Origin: Diabrotica undecimpunctata
Taxonomy: Eukaryota; Arthropoda; Insecta; Coleoptera; Chrysomelidae
Reading direction: 5' to 3'
Length of the DNA stretch: 64,000 nucleotides
NCBI RefSeq assembly: GCF_040954645.1
Contig: NC_092805.1
Span: forward strand, 17,138,741 to 17,202,740
Position numbers and translations under genes: made by a program. How positions within the stretch are numbered: position 1 is the stretch's first letter; every line of letters starts with the position of its first letter. Shown piece by piece: positions 11,285 through 21,419 of the stretch. The notes beneath the pieces were generated by a model. The model did no database searches. It worked only from the letters and a program-made list of their open reading frames with translations, and was not told where the DNA came from.

Positions 11285-12305
11285 ATTCTTCTTCTTCCTT
11301 CTTGTATGTAGACTTTAAAGCCTGTTTCTTTTTCAATATTAGCCTCCTAAATTGTTTAAATTATCGCACCATCTTTTTCTTGGTCTGCCAATACTTCTTC
11401 ATCTATTTAATGATTTTTCTCGTGCTATTTGTACTATCCTATTCTTTGCCATTCTACTAATGTATTCGTTGCACTCCTGTTTCTGTCATTTCACTCATCC
11501 AATTATGTCTTCTATATTCCATGCTTTTCTTATGTTTTTGCTTTTCTCCCTACGCAACAGAGTATTTTTATCTCTGTTGTTTCTTTTAGTAGTCTTATTT
11601 TAGATGTGTCAGGTCTTGTCTCCGCCGTATATGTTAATATAGGTCTAAGTGCTGCTTTATAGATTCTTGTTTTTGTGTCTTGTCTTAGGTGTTTGTTCTT
11701 CCAGATTGTGTCATGAAGAGATCCCGCCGATTTACGTGCTTTCAAGCTATGTTGTCGTACTTCATCTTCAACATCTCCGTAACTAGTTATATTTATTCCC
11801 AGATATCTAAACCTTTCTTCCTGCTTTATTATTTTCCCCTCAATTTTGACTTTACATAACATAATATTTAGATTTCTTTGTTTCCCATTCTGTAACCATG
11901 ACCTTTACGTACTGCTTATATTATTTCGTCCATTATTATATTAAAGAGAAGTCGGCTTAACGAGTCACCCTCTCTGATTCCGTTTTGTACTGGTATACAC
12001 TGTGTTATTTTTCCATTTATCTCTGCCTCTATTCAATTATGGAAGTAGATGTTTTCGATGGTTTGTATAATATTGATTGGTACGTTTCTTTTATACAGTA
12101 CGTGTAAAAGGTCTTCGACTTGGATGCGATCGAAAGCCTTGGCAGGTCTATAAAACATAGATATGCTGTTTATCTGATATATGTTGTTTATCTGATAAAG
12201 TTGTTAGTTTATTGATTTTGTTAGTTAGAACTTATGTGGTAAGTTTAAGTGCGGTCTTCTTTATCTCCTTTCTTGAACATTGGTATTATTATGCTGTTTC
12301 TCCAT
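11285..12305 (-). pseudogene. RTE-type LINE ORF2 with the YADD segment deleted
   Basis: Read on the minus strand from 12305: RNSIIIPMFKKGDKED, then AKAFDRIQVEDLLHVLYKRN and NGIREGDSLSRLLFNIIMDE, which are RT motifs. The frame then passes from ILCY (11865) straight into VKIEGKIIKQEERFRYLGIN. The segment that normally holds the catalytic FADD/YADD box and about 55 further residues is missing. The C-terminal part (LTYTAETRPDTSKIRLL) is open over 11530-11862. A GAAGAA-rich end at 11282-11296 may be the 3' tail. A second deletion lies near 12150-12230. Confidence 0.75.
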
Positions 12306-12668
12306 GCGTAATACCATCTCATCTTCATTGGTTCCTTTCTTACATGAAGGTTGGAGAACTTGACAAATAAAGTAGTATGCATTTCTGTAGCATTTTACGT
12401 CCACCAATTCTCTAAATGATATTACATCATTCTTCACGTCATTGATGCTCCAGTGTCTGAAAATATTGGGATACGTAGTGATGTTATAACCAAGCTTCTT
12501 ACAATTATCAAATTCTAGCGAAAAAGACCTTCTAGGGGGTTCTGGTTTTTCTGTTATGGCCTCGGTTACTAATATCACTGTAGTGGAAGACACCTGCGGT
12601 GGTTCATTTTCTGGTTTGACTTCGACACTTTTGACATCGATTGTTAGGTTTTTAAAGAAGAGGGGTTT
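12306..12668 (-). pseudogene. Frizzled-type cysteine-rich domain exon, truncated
   Basis: On the minus strand an open frame runs from a possible splice acceptor (TTTATAG at 12669-12675) to about 12306. It reads a Ser/Thr/Pro-rich linker (VTEAITEKPEPPRR) and then DNCKKLGYNITTYPNIF, HWS, ISFRELVDVKCYRNAY and YFICQVLQPSC. The pattern C..LGYN.T.YPN...HW, then C.....FIC....P.C, is the core of a Frizzled cysteine-rich domain as in Fz receptors and corin-like proteases. It ends at EDEMVLR, where LINE sequence begins, so the remaining cysteines are missing. This is the only stretch resembling a host gene. It may be a live exon whose continuation was displaced, or a duplicated, broken copy. Confidence 0.65.
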
Positions 12669-12799
12669 CTATAAACTAATTTCATTCGATAAAATATTAT
12701 TAATATTTATATTAGTTCTCCATTCATCATATTCATATATTAAGTTTTGTCATCTCTAGGGTTATACTTTCTTCTCCGTGTTTTTAACGAATCTTGAGA

Positions 12800-13300
12800 C
12801 GGACAATGTGGATTTCGAATTGGAGGAAAAATTGGTAACAACATAAGATATGTGGATAATACAGCCATTATGGTTGAGGGCATTGAAGATTATCAATTTT
12901 TTATAGACCGATTCCCTAGAGAATGCTCCAAGAATGGACTTGGCATAAATACATCAAAAGGACAAAGCTACTTGTGATTAGTAAGCAAGACATTGACCCT
13001 ATACAACTAATTGTTAACAATAAGCCCATTCCACAATAAATTCTCATGAAGAAATTGAAACAAATATACACATGACTAGAGGAGCATTTAAGAAACTTGG
13101 AAATATAGAAACTATAGAACTTTTAGAGCTATAGTACCAACAACTATGAATTAATATTCTAAAATATTATGTGTATTCTGTATTATTATACGGATATAAA
13201 ACCTGGATAATTAAAGTTAATATGATGAACAAGTTAGAAATCTTCGAGATGTGTCTTATAGTAGAATGCTCAAAATATAGGTTTAAGGCATTTCAAACAT
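12800..13300 (+). pseudogene. RTE-type LINE RT, catalytic box mutated
   Basis: The plus-strand frame reads GFRIGGKIGNNIRYVDNTAI, then CSKNGLGINTSK, LVSKQDIDPIQLIVNNKPI, and after several lesions LYYYTDIKPG and NKLEIFEMC. This is the palm region and C-terminal connector of RTE ORF2. The normally invariant YADD catalytic box reads YVDN, so the enzyme would be dead even without the stops. It is part of the same broad family as the copies at 31286 and 43625. Confidence 0.75.
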
Positions 13301-13369
13301 AGACGTACAATATGTCAAGATAAAGTTGACAACACTAATTCAGATTTACTTTTTGCTAATTTTGATATA

Positions 13370-14516
13370 TTTATATGCATAGTGTAACTTCTTAAACTGG
13401 ACATTATTTTATTTGACGAATCCTGGCTTATATCGGGTTATAATGGTTCAATCCAGTTCAATCAAATACTATCCCGCAAAAATAATATTGTAACATGTGC
13501 TACTACCGACTTTTCTAAGGTTAACACTGAACTCTCCCAAATCGAATAGCATTATTTTTTGCAGATGTAAGCGGGTCCTCATTAATGTGGACTGCATTTC
13601 TTGATACCGCCCACAATATAATTTCTACAAATACCACCCTTCATAAGAGTTATAAAAATAACCTTAAACCCTAGATAAATCGAACAGCAATAAAACAAAT
13701 TAATCAAAAACGACATATACGGCGGACATTTTAACCCACCAGGCTTCTCAGTGATTTCCAAAACCACCGTAGATTTTCAAATAACTTACAAACATCTCTA
13801 CAAACTCAAGACAAACTTTTGAAGCAAGTGTTATTAAAAGCGATAATATTAAAAAAGTCTACAAATACATACGACCCTCCTTGACGTCTACATTTTTCAT
13901 TCCTCTTCTTCAAAAACCCAACCAGACTTTATGATCTTCTGACAAAGAATCTTCCAAACTCTCTCTTTAGCATTTTAACTGATTTTTACTAAAAAGAATC
14001 GATTGATGGCTATCTACCTGCTATTAACTGTTATCGTTTCGGCGAATCCTTACAGAAAGTTGAATTCACAGTGGATCACGTCAAACAATACTAATTAAAC
14101 TTCGCACAGCCGTTTCACCTGTGGTTTAGAAGGTTTAACACCAAAACTGTTAAAACGATGAGCAGACACGCTTGCAATACCCTTAGCGTTAATTATGCAA
14201 ACTTATTTTATCCAGAATTCTTTACTCCCTAGTTGAAAATTATCATCCGTCAATCCTATTTTTAAAAAAGGCAACAAACTCGACCCCAACAAGTATTGTC
14301 CGATTAGCTCGCGGCCAGTATGTGGCAAAGTCATTAAAGACATTATTTCCGAGAAGATGACAAGATGTTCCTTCTCCAGGAACATGTTATTCTAACACAA
14401 CAACATGGATTTGTGTCTGGTCGCTCTACTCTAACCAATCTCCATTGTGTTAAGGACTGGACGTCATCTCTTAACAGTTTGCAACCGGTCGACGTTGTTT
14501 GCTAGATTTCTCTGAA
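13370..14516 (+). pseudogene. CR1-type LINE ORF2, first segment
   Basis: The plus-strand frames show LDIILFDESWLISGYNGSI (endonuclease block) and IYGGHFNPPGF (the GGDFN-like block). Further on come LEGLTPKLLKR, KLSSVNPIFKKGNKLDPNKY and PISSRPVCGKVI, then NNMDLC at the QHGF motif, and at the break VDVV and LDFS. These are APE endonuclease and RT motifs of the CR1/jockey group. Stops and frameshifts are frequent. The segment stops at 14516, inside the FSKAFD motif, where 18S rRNA sequence begins. The same ORF resumes at 14912. Confidence 0.8.
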
Positions 14517-14844
14517 AACGAACGAGACTCTAGTCTGCTAACTAGGCGTATTTCGACATCCCAAAGGCCAGTCGGTGGAGTTTCCTGCTCTCCCTGCACG
14601 CGGTTTTTACTGTCGGCGTACACACAATTATTCTTAGAGATACAGGCGGCTTCTAGCCGTACGAGATTGAGCAATAACAGGTCTGTGATGCCCTTAGATG
14701 TTCTGGGCCGCACGCTCGCTACACTGAAGGAATCAGCGTGTCCTCCCTGGCCGAGCGGCCCGGGTAACCCGCTGAACCTCCTTCGTGCTAGGGATTGGGG
14801 CTTGCAATTATTCCCCATGAACGAGGAATTCCCAGTAAGCGCGA

Positions 14845-14909
<65 letters not shown>

Positions 14910-14911
14910 AC
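14517..14911 (+). rRNA. 18S rRNA 3'-domain fragment (pseudogene)
   Basis: About 395 bp match the 3' major and minor domains of arthropod 18S rRNA. The block starts at AACGAACGAGACTCTAG and includes GAGATTGAGCAATAACAGG and the nearly invariant GTACACACCGCCCGTCGC, ending at CTACTACCGATTGA. A variable-region expansion lies at 14545-14640. The conserved GATTACGTCCCTGCC reads GATTAAGTCCCTGCC here, suggesting decay. There is no 5' half, ITS or 28S, so it is not part of an rDNA unit. It lies inside a CR1 LINE ORF and is bracketed by CTGAA at 14512-14516 and 14912-14916. The long open frames on both strands here are by-products. Confidence 0.93.
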
Positions 14912-14975
14912 CTGAATGTCTTTGACCGTGTACCTAAGCGCAGACTTCGACATAAGGTAGAACATTTTGGAGTTC
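14912..14975 (+). pseudogene. CR1-type LINE ORF2, middle segment
   Basis: Immediately after the 18S fragment the CR1 RT frame resumes: VFDRVPKRRLRHKVEHFGV, the continuation of the LDFSKAFDRVP motif broken at 14516. After 64 bp the frame is broken again by the minus-strand RTE copy. The last ten bases, TTTGGAGTTC (14966-14975), are duplicated at 16422-16431. Confidence 0.85.
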
Positions 14976-16421
14976 ATCATCATCATCATCATCAATGGCG
15001 CTACAACTCTTCGTGAGTCTTTGCCGCGTTTACTATTGCCTTCCTTGTTTTTCGGTCCTGTGCCAGTAATTCCCATTGTCGCACTCCCATTTTCTCTAGA
15101 TCTTCTTTGACTGCATCTTTCACCTTTTTCTAGGCCGCCCTACAGACCTTCTGGCCTTTCCCAGAACACATTGTTTATAAGGCGATTATCGTTACTGCGT
15201 ATCACATGCCCTCCCATCTGAGTCTATTAGCCTTTATATAGCTGAATAGATTTTCTTTTCCGAATAAAGACTCTAGCTCGTTATTGTATCTGCCCCTCCA
15301 TTCGTTTGTCACGCTGTCTCTGCAAGGGCCATATATCATTAGAAGAATTTTACGTTCCCACACCAGCAATTTATTTATTTCTCTTTTTGTTAGCGTCCAT
15401 GTTTTGCTTCCATACGCGACTGCTGGTCGTATTATGGTCTTGTATATCCGGATTTTTGTATCTCGTGAAAGAAGTTTTGACTTCATTAGATGTTGCATTG
15501 CAAAGAAAGATCTGTTTTCTGCCATTATTCTCGTTTCAACTTCTTACTCTAATCTGTTGTCATTTGTGATTGTTGCTCCTAGATATTTAAATTCTTTAAC
15601 CACTTCGAAGTTGTGATCATTTAAAGTAATGTTTTGCCTTATTCGCTGTCGTTCTTGTTTTGAGACGACCATGTATTTTGTTTTGTGGTCATTTATTTTT
15701 AGACCGACGTTTAATGCAGAGCTCGAGAAAATATCCTTAATTTCTAATGTTGATTGTGCTATTGCGTCTACGTCATCGGCAAAGGCGAGTATGATTTTTG
15801 CTCCCCGAGCAGTTATGTATGGTTTGATTTTTGGATATATTTTTCGCATGACATATTCTAAGGCCAGGTTAAACAACAATGGGGACAACGGATCTCCCTG
15901 TCTCAGTCCAGAATTTACGCAGAAAGCATTTGATATTTTTCCCCCTATTCTAACTTGTGCAAAAGAGTTACTTACACACATTTGTGTTACCGCAGCTAGT
16001 TTCTTGGGTACGCCGAGCTCGATCATTGTCTTCCATAATGTTGCACGATTAATTAAATCATAAGCCTGTTTGAAGTCTATAAAAATCTGATGGACGTCGT
16101 GATTATATTCCCAATACTTTTCAAGCATTTGTCTTATTGTAAATATTTGATCAATAGTCGATCTGCCAGACCTGAAACCACACTGGTAGTCACCAACTAT
16201 TTCTTCGGCGTATGGTACTAATCTTTTTAATAATATCGAAGCCAATATTTTATATGTAGTGTTGATTAGTGAGATTCCTCTGTAATTCATGCATGATTCC
16301 TTTTTTCCTTTCTTGTGTATTGGTACAATAATACTACCACACCCTTCTTTCGGCATTATTTCTTGTTGCCAGGCCATTTCTATTAATTGATGGATTTGAC
16401 TTATGAGGTCATGACCGCCTG
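14976..16421 (-). mobile_element. RTE LINE (family A), 1446 bp, 10-bp target duplication
   Basis: This is a minus-strand LINE whose 3' end is a (GAT)n tail at 14976-14993 and whose 5' end is truncated at 16421. Both sides carry TTTGGAGTTC (14966-14975 and 16422-16431). The CR1 ORF interrupted at 14975 resumes on the other side, so both boundaries are well supported. The copy covers RT and C-terminal regions. It shares its 3'-terminal sequence with the short copy at 3126-3456. Confidence 0.95.
15202..16421 (-). pseudogene. RTE reverse transcriptase of family A LINE
   Basis: The frame 15544-16377 carries the RT motifs in order: IIVPIHKKGKKESCMNYRGI, QCGFRSGRSTIDQIFTIRQM, FIDFKQAYD, GLRQGDPLSPLLFNLALEY, ILAFADDVDAIAQS and FKYLGATIT. 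The catalytic FADD is intact. After a break near 15530 the C-terminal frame 15202-15525 continues (RPAVAYGSKTWTLTKREINK, then SYIKANRLRWEG), and decayed GRPRKRWKDAV-like sequence follows to the tail. It would copy LINE RNA into DNA at a nicked target. The endonuclease is missing through 5' truncation. Confidence 0.88.
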
Positions 16422-17360
16422 TTTGGAGTTCGCTGAACTTTATTTCGTTGGATAGATGATTTCCTGAGAAATCGCCTTTACAAAGTTAGATTCTTGTGAG
16501 AAGCGAATCTTTCTCATAAGACAGGTTAGTGGAAAGTGGAATGTCTTATGGTTCTGTCATTGAATCTCTGTTTTTTACGGTTTATACCGGCGATGTTCCT
16601 TTTATATGTTTTAAGTAAAATATTGTTCTATGTTGATGACACAAAAATATATGCCCATCCAATCACAAACAAGCTAACCCTACAAATGGAGTTTAACTTG
16701 GTGTTCCCAGTGGCTACTGTCCTTAAATGCGGAAAAATGTGTAGTGCTTCGAATTGGTAAAAATAACCCACTTGTGCCGTACTTTAGATTCCATTAGATT
16801 CTGTGTTCTCGTATAACAACCTTAGTATTATCGTAAACAGCAACCTAACTTGGTCCGAACATATTCCTTCTATTTATAAACGCGCGAACTCCAGACTATA
16901 TCTCATTTTAATGTGATTTTCGAGAGTTTTAATGCAGTAATTCTATAAACTTTACACTCTTTACGTAAGACCCATTCTTGATTTGGTTCGAGACAAAACT
17001 TTGTTGGAAAACGTTCAAAGAAAAACCACTCAAATTCCTTTAGGACCGAAAAGACTTTTTTATGCAGAAATACTTAGTATGGCTAAACCAACTTCTTTTT
17101 AACTTCGGCGAAAACGTAGAGACTTAATTACCACATTTAAAATATCGAAATTGAATTTTAGAAATCTCGATGAAATGTTTACCATAAATTAAGATGGACG
17201 CCTCAGAAGTCACTTTCTACCGAATAGAGTTTTTGAAAGCTAGAATAACCTTAGTGATAACATTGTCTCTGCTCACTCTACCAATGCGTTCAAAAACAGA
17301 CTTGACCGTTTTATATTAAAATCAAAATATTGTTTTTCTGTTAAACCAAAAATTGTAATT
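16422..17360 (+). pseudogene. CR1-type LINE ORF2, last segment
   Basis: After the RTE insertion the CR1 frame resumes: WIDDFLRNRLYKVRFL, then SKILFYVDDTKIYAHPITNK around 16610-16660, where the catalytic FADD reads YVDD. Next come KCGKMC, LSIIVNSNLTWSEHI near 16830-16865, FINFTLFT near 16945, and ENVQRKTTQIPLGPKR near 17010-17050. This is the palm and C-terminal part of the element begun at 13370. Several stops and frameshifts are present. The 3' end lies near 17450 in AT-rich sequence. Confidence 0.8.
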
Positions 17361-17489
17361 TTTTTATAACTTTGTAATTTATTGGTATACTGGTCCCTCT
17401 GCCCTTACTAATGTATAATTATAATATTAATAATAACAAAATTGATTGCATGTTAAATACAACGAAAAGATCGCCAAGTACAGAGGTCA

Positions 17490-17720
17490 AGAAATACAAA
17501 TTAGGAGATAATGGAGAATGAAAAATACCCAGAAAGTACCTATTATTCTATCTACTACTGTTGTTATTCCGAAAAACCTCCTAGAGAACATGAAGTAACT
17601 GGATCTAAATGAACATCTCTATAAGGCTATGCAGAAAGCTGTACTCTTCGGGACGTCCAGACGTGTACGAAAATTTTTGGGAGATACTCCAGCATACCAA
17701 GTCACCTAGGGCTCGATAAC
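17490..17720 (+). pseudogene. LINE ORF2 C-terminal scrap
   Basis: Across frames the sequence reads VIPKNLLENMK, LDLNEHLYKAMQKAVLF and TSRRVRKFLGD, preceded by a decayed YKLGDNGE segment. This resembles the C-terminal tail of some insect LINE polyproteins (VIPK.L......L....Y..MQKAVLL.T...VRKFL). No RT core is nearby, so the family cannot be set. Confidence 0.5.
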
Positions 17721-18849
17721 ACGGAAAGAGTCCCACCAGAGCTGAATCCTTTTAATACTGTAGGTATCTGGAATGAGTGACTTTTCCCCTTAGAGGTAGT
17801 GTGAGCTATATGGCTAAAACTGTCCAAAATTGAAAAAGAAGGAAACTTAAATGCTTGGGAATATAAGGAGAGGTAGCAGATGTTACATATTGCATTAATA
17901 TTCACTGGAAAGATAGGGGAAATGAGATGAATTGTTAGGAAGAAGTATTCTTGGCTACAAAACCTTTGACAATAGACTGGATTATCAACAGATCAATTGT
18001 TACATGAAGTAAAAAGTCGAGAAAAATATCGGCAAATTGTTCATGGATGCTACCAATGCCTAAATCTGGACAAGGTACTCAAAGATCCCATATTATCAAC
18101 CCATTCTTTGCATGACGAAGTTTATTTTGACGTTGATCTTCCTTTAAAAATTTGATTACATATTTAATACCCAACATGTTCCAATTTATTTATTAAGTCC
18201 AGTATAATACATTAGTAAACATCATTTACTGTTAGTAAACATAATATTTCTTTAATATAAACAGTATTTACCCCACCAAAAACCGTGTTTCTGTATTAGG
18301 CCAATTAGTTCAGTAATTGTATTTAATCAGCCGTTACCATACGTGTGGGGGTTTGAATTTTATATGAAACATGACCACACAGAGTACATCCGCAGAATAT
18401 TAATGACCTACATACGCACTGCGTGTTAACTTACACTTAATATTCCAGAGGGACTATGTAGGTGAAACTTCAATCCGAAGTTCTTAATACTATTACAGTT
18501 TACCACGTGATATAATTAGTATGTGCTTCTGATAAGAAATGACTTTTTGAACATTTTATCTTGAAAGTTTTTCGTTAGCTAATTTTTTTATCGAAGTTGT
18601 ATATCTAGGGAATTTATACAGACAAGGATTAGATATGATTATAAAAATAGTCTAAAATAGAAGCAACCGGGAGACTAATAAAATTATAAAAAATACTTTC
18701 AAACAGGACATACATAAGTAACATGGTTAAAAAGTTCTAATACTTCCACTGTTTATGAATCAATAACTTTCTAGCAAAAGAAATTGTCAGAAGATATTTA
18801 ACATAGAATTATAAATTTGCACGATAATATCCAAATTTTCTTTAAAATA
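17720..18849. other. No gene recognised
   Basis: This is AT-rich sequence with no clear coding or terminal-repeat signal. It is the pre-insertion flank of the I-clade LINE that follows. The target copy AATGGTTTCCTT lies at 18850-18861. Confidence 0.5.
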
Positions 18850-19239
18850 AATGGTTTCCTTGGAAGTCCGGCCCCGATATCTAGCAGATCATACAGCTTT
18901 ATATCGGTTCTGACAAATTTTTGTTAATTACTGGTAGTTAAAATTAAAAATATAATTTAACTTTTATACTGTTTGCAACTTAAAGTTAAATGTGACAGTG
19001 TACTGAAAATCGTAGAATTCTGTGAGTACAAAACTGCATTATTAATAACCTTAAAATCAGAAGTTTAAAAGGCAAAATATTTTATCGATTTCAATTCAAC
19101 TTATTGATTATCGACAACAACTTTTTGCTGGTTCTTGCTTCTAATAAGTAATTAGGCTAGGCTGCTGTTCAATTTTATTAAGTGGCCAGGTCCGGCTTCA
19201 GATCCACTGTGCCAATGTACGTAAATTCTCAGCGGGAAG

Positions 19240-20500
19240 ATGGATGAACCGGAATCAGCTACTACCTCACGAAATATACCCACTACGTCACATATATCTT
19301 ACTACAATGCATTAAACAGTTTCAAATATCCTTCAAAAGACCAAGGTATTATACTTTTAACCATAAAAGGAATAAAAGTTTTCGAATATATAAAAGCTGT
19401 TGGATCAATAGTACAGCCCAAAAATGTTGTTTGGTATCCAAAATAGCAAACAACCGCATCTGCATCTACCTCTCCTCTAAATATGTAGTTGATCAATTTC
19501 TTAGCTCCCACAAATATATAAATATTGATGGTAACCAGATTGAAGTAAGAAGACTTATAACCCCTGCCCAGAGACTCATCATATCTAATGTATGTCCTAC
19601 TATACCTAATAGCATAATTGAAGAGCACTTAAAAACTATGGGTATAAAATCCGCCTCCAACATGACGTTTCTACGAGTAGGCATGCAAGACTCAGAATAC
19701 AGCCACGTACTCAGCTTTAGGAGGCAAATTTTCATAAGTTCTTTAGAAAATGCACCAATTCCTGACTCATTTCTAATCTGATTCGACAATACATCATATC
19801 GACTATACATTTCCATAGATGGTTTAAACTGCTCCAGATGCAAGATTGTCGGACATCACGATTCTGACTGTCCTTCTTTATCATCATCAAGCAACTCAAT
19901 TAATCAAATGGAAACTGATCACCACGAAACCAATACCAAGAAGATACCGAAACATTAATGGAACCAGAACCCAATACCATACAAAATCACGCATCAGCTA
20001 CAAAGGACCAAACCACTTCCTCACAAACAAACAATGAATTACAAATCTTGAATCAACCAAAAATATTCCAAGATAATTCCTTAGTAATTGCAAGCGATAG
20101 AAAAACCACTGAAATTACTCCTGCAACTAAAGGACAAATATCCTCTCCTGAAATTCTTGAAAATGACCTACCTCCTCCCGATACTCAAAATCCTAAGAAA
20201 AAGCCTAAAACCCAAGAGGATATTCCAATTATTCTAAATAAAATTAAAGAAAAAATTGAAAATAGAAACCCTTCCTTTACACTTACTTTTCATGAAATAT
20301 GTGATTTTCTGGCAAATTCCCTTCACTCAAAACATCTTGAACGCATTGCTAAAAATTATTCAAATGAAAGCCAAGAAATAAAAGAAATTTTAAACTTTAT
20401 ATATTCTCAAATACAAAATAAAACTTTAAAAAACAATATCACCAGATTGAAGAAGAAACTGCTTCTCAACAGTCCTTCTTCTACTGACGAAACTGACTAA
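19240..20500 (+). pseudogene. LINE ORF1 (gag-like, one CCHC knuckle)
   Basis: ORF1 begins at the ATG at 19240 (MDEPESATTSRNIPTTSHIS) and ends at the stop at 20500. A central RNA-binding-like region is followed by the zinc knuckle CSRCKIVGHHDSDC (19832-19873, C-x2-C-x4-H-x4-C), a Ser/Pro/Lys-rich stretch, and a C-terminal helical segment (IKEILNFIYSQIQNKTLKNN). Lesions are a one-base frameshift near 19433, an in-frame TGA near 19780 and a frameshift near 19952. The otherwise well-kept frame over about 1.26 kb suggests recent decay. The protein would coat LINE RNA. Confidence 0.8.
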
Positions 20501-20543
20501 GAATCAAGTTCTCAACAATAAATAGTTAACACATAAAGAGTTA

Positions 20544-20887
20544 ATGGCCAGCACATTCATATTACAGTGGAACCCCAACGGTTATTTTACACATATAGAA
20601 TCCATTAAATCTTACCAAATCATAGAAAAGACCAAGTCATCATCAACCGACTCCGAATAGGACATACTTTCCTTACACACAAGCATATCTTCAACCAGGA
20701 TGCTGCTCCGATGTGTACCAAGTGCAACACTCAGTTGTCAGTGAAACATATAATTATTGAGTGTCCAGTGTACCAGAACGAAAGAATCGCGTGTGCCCTT
20801 AGTGATAATTTAAAAAGTATACTAACGTCAAATTTACAGTCTTTATTAACTTATCTTAAAATGACTAAACTATATACCAGATTGTAA
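20544..20887 (+). pseudogene. LINE ORF2 start fused to ORF2 end
   Basis: The ATG at 20544 starts FILQWNPNGYFTHIE, the endonuclease N-terminus (compare IQWNCRG in I elements). After about 80 bp the sequence switches to the extreme C-terminus: DQVIINRLRIGHTFLTHKHI, then CTKCNTQLSVKHIIIEC, the terminal C-x2-C-x7-H-x4-C motif of I-clade ORF2, stopping at 20887. Endonuclease core, RT and RNase H are absent. The junction lies around 20605-20635. Confidence 0.82.
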
Positions 20888-21419
20888 AAAATATTTTTTT
20901 ATGTAACAATATGTATCTTACTGTTTGTGTATGTTCCCCCGCTAATAACCCTTAGTGGTTGATGCGGGTATATTTGTTTAAATAAAAAAAAATGGTTTCC
21001 TTAATTAAATTTTAACCAATACTAAAGATCTCATCAATTTTGTTAGCCATAACGCCATATATATAAACTATGTTTGGTTTCTAAGTCTCGTAGTAATGCC
21101 TAACCTAACGAAGCAGTGGCGTTCCAATGCTCCAAGTTCCAATGTTCCAAGTGGCAATACTTGTTTTATAATGGGCCAAATTTTTTGGAAGACCAGATAC
21201 AAAATGGACACAATTTTTAAAAAAATAATATTACATTATATTGGGCAATATTTTTGTATGGTTGGAACTAGTTTCAAGCGAATTTCATGAAATTATGATG
21301 TTCTTCTCGTCTAACATGGATTCTTCGATTGGTCTGTCCAATGTACGATTTCTCAGTCAAAACATGAAATCTCGTATACTCCTTGAGTTTCTAAGGATAT
21401 CTTTGTTTTTGTGGATGGT

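Larger units (their letters stand above)
18862..20990 (+). mobile_element. Internally deleted I-clade LINE, 2129 bp
   Basis: A 12-bp direct repeat AATGGTTTCCTT (18850-18861 and 20991-21002) brackets a sequence with a 5' leader (18862-19239), a gag-like ORF1, the first codons of ORF2, the last codons of ORF2 and a short A-rich end. Both LINE termini are therefore present and most of ORF2 is gone. It could only have moved, if at all, with enzymes supplied by a full-length relative. Confidence 0.85.

Noticed and set aside
11212..11662. Three overlapping hydrophobic plus-strand frames
   Set aside because: They are antisense shadows of a LINE. Phe/Leu-rich frames are expected opposite Lys/Glu-rich coding sequence.
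14471..14915. Long open frames on both strands (115 and 138 codons)
   Set aside because: They lie in the 18S rRNA fragment, and GC-rich rRNA gives spurious long frames.
14976..14993. CAT-repeat array as possible CRISPR-like or satellite repeat
   Set aside because: It is the (GAT)n tail of an RTE LINE, confirmed by the flanking 10-bp duplication. No spaced repeat array exists in the window.
15284..16063. Plus-strand frames of 87 to 144 codons
   Set aside because: They are antisense to the minus-strand RTE reverse transcriptase, whose motifs are unambiguous.
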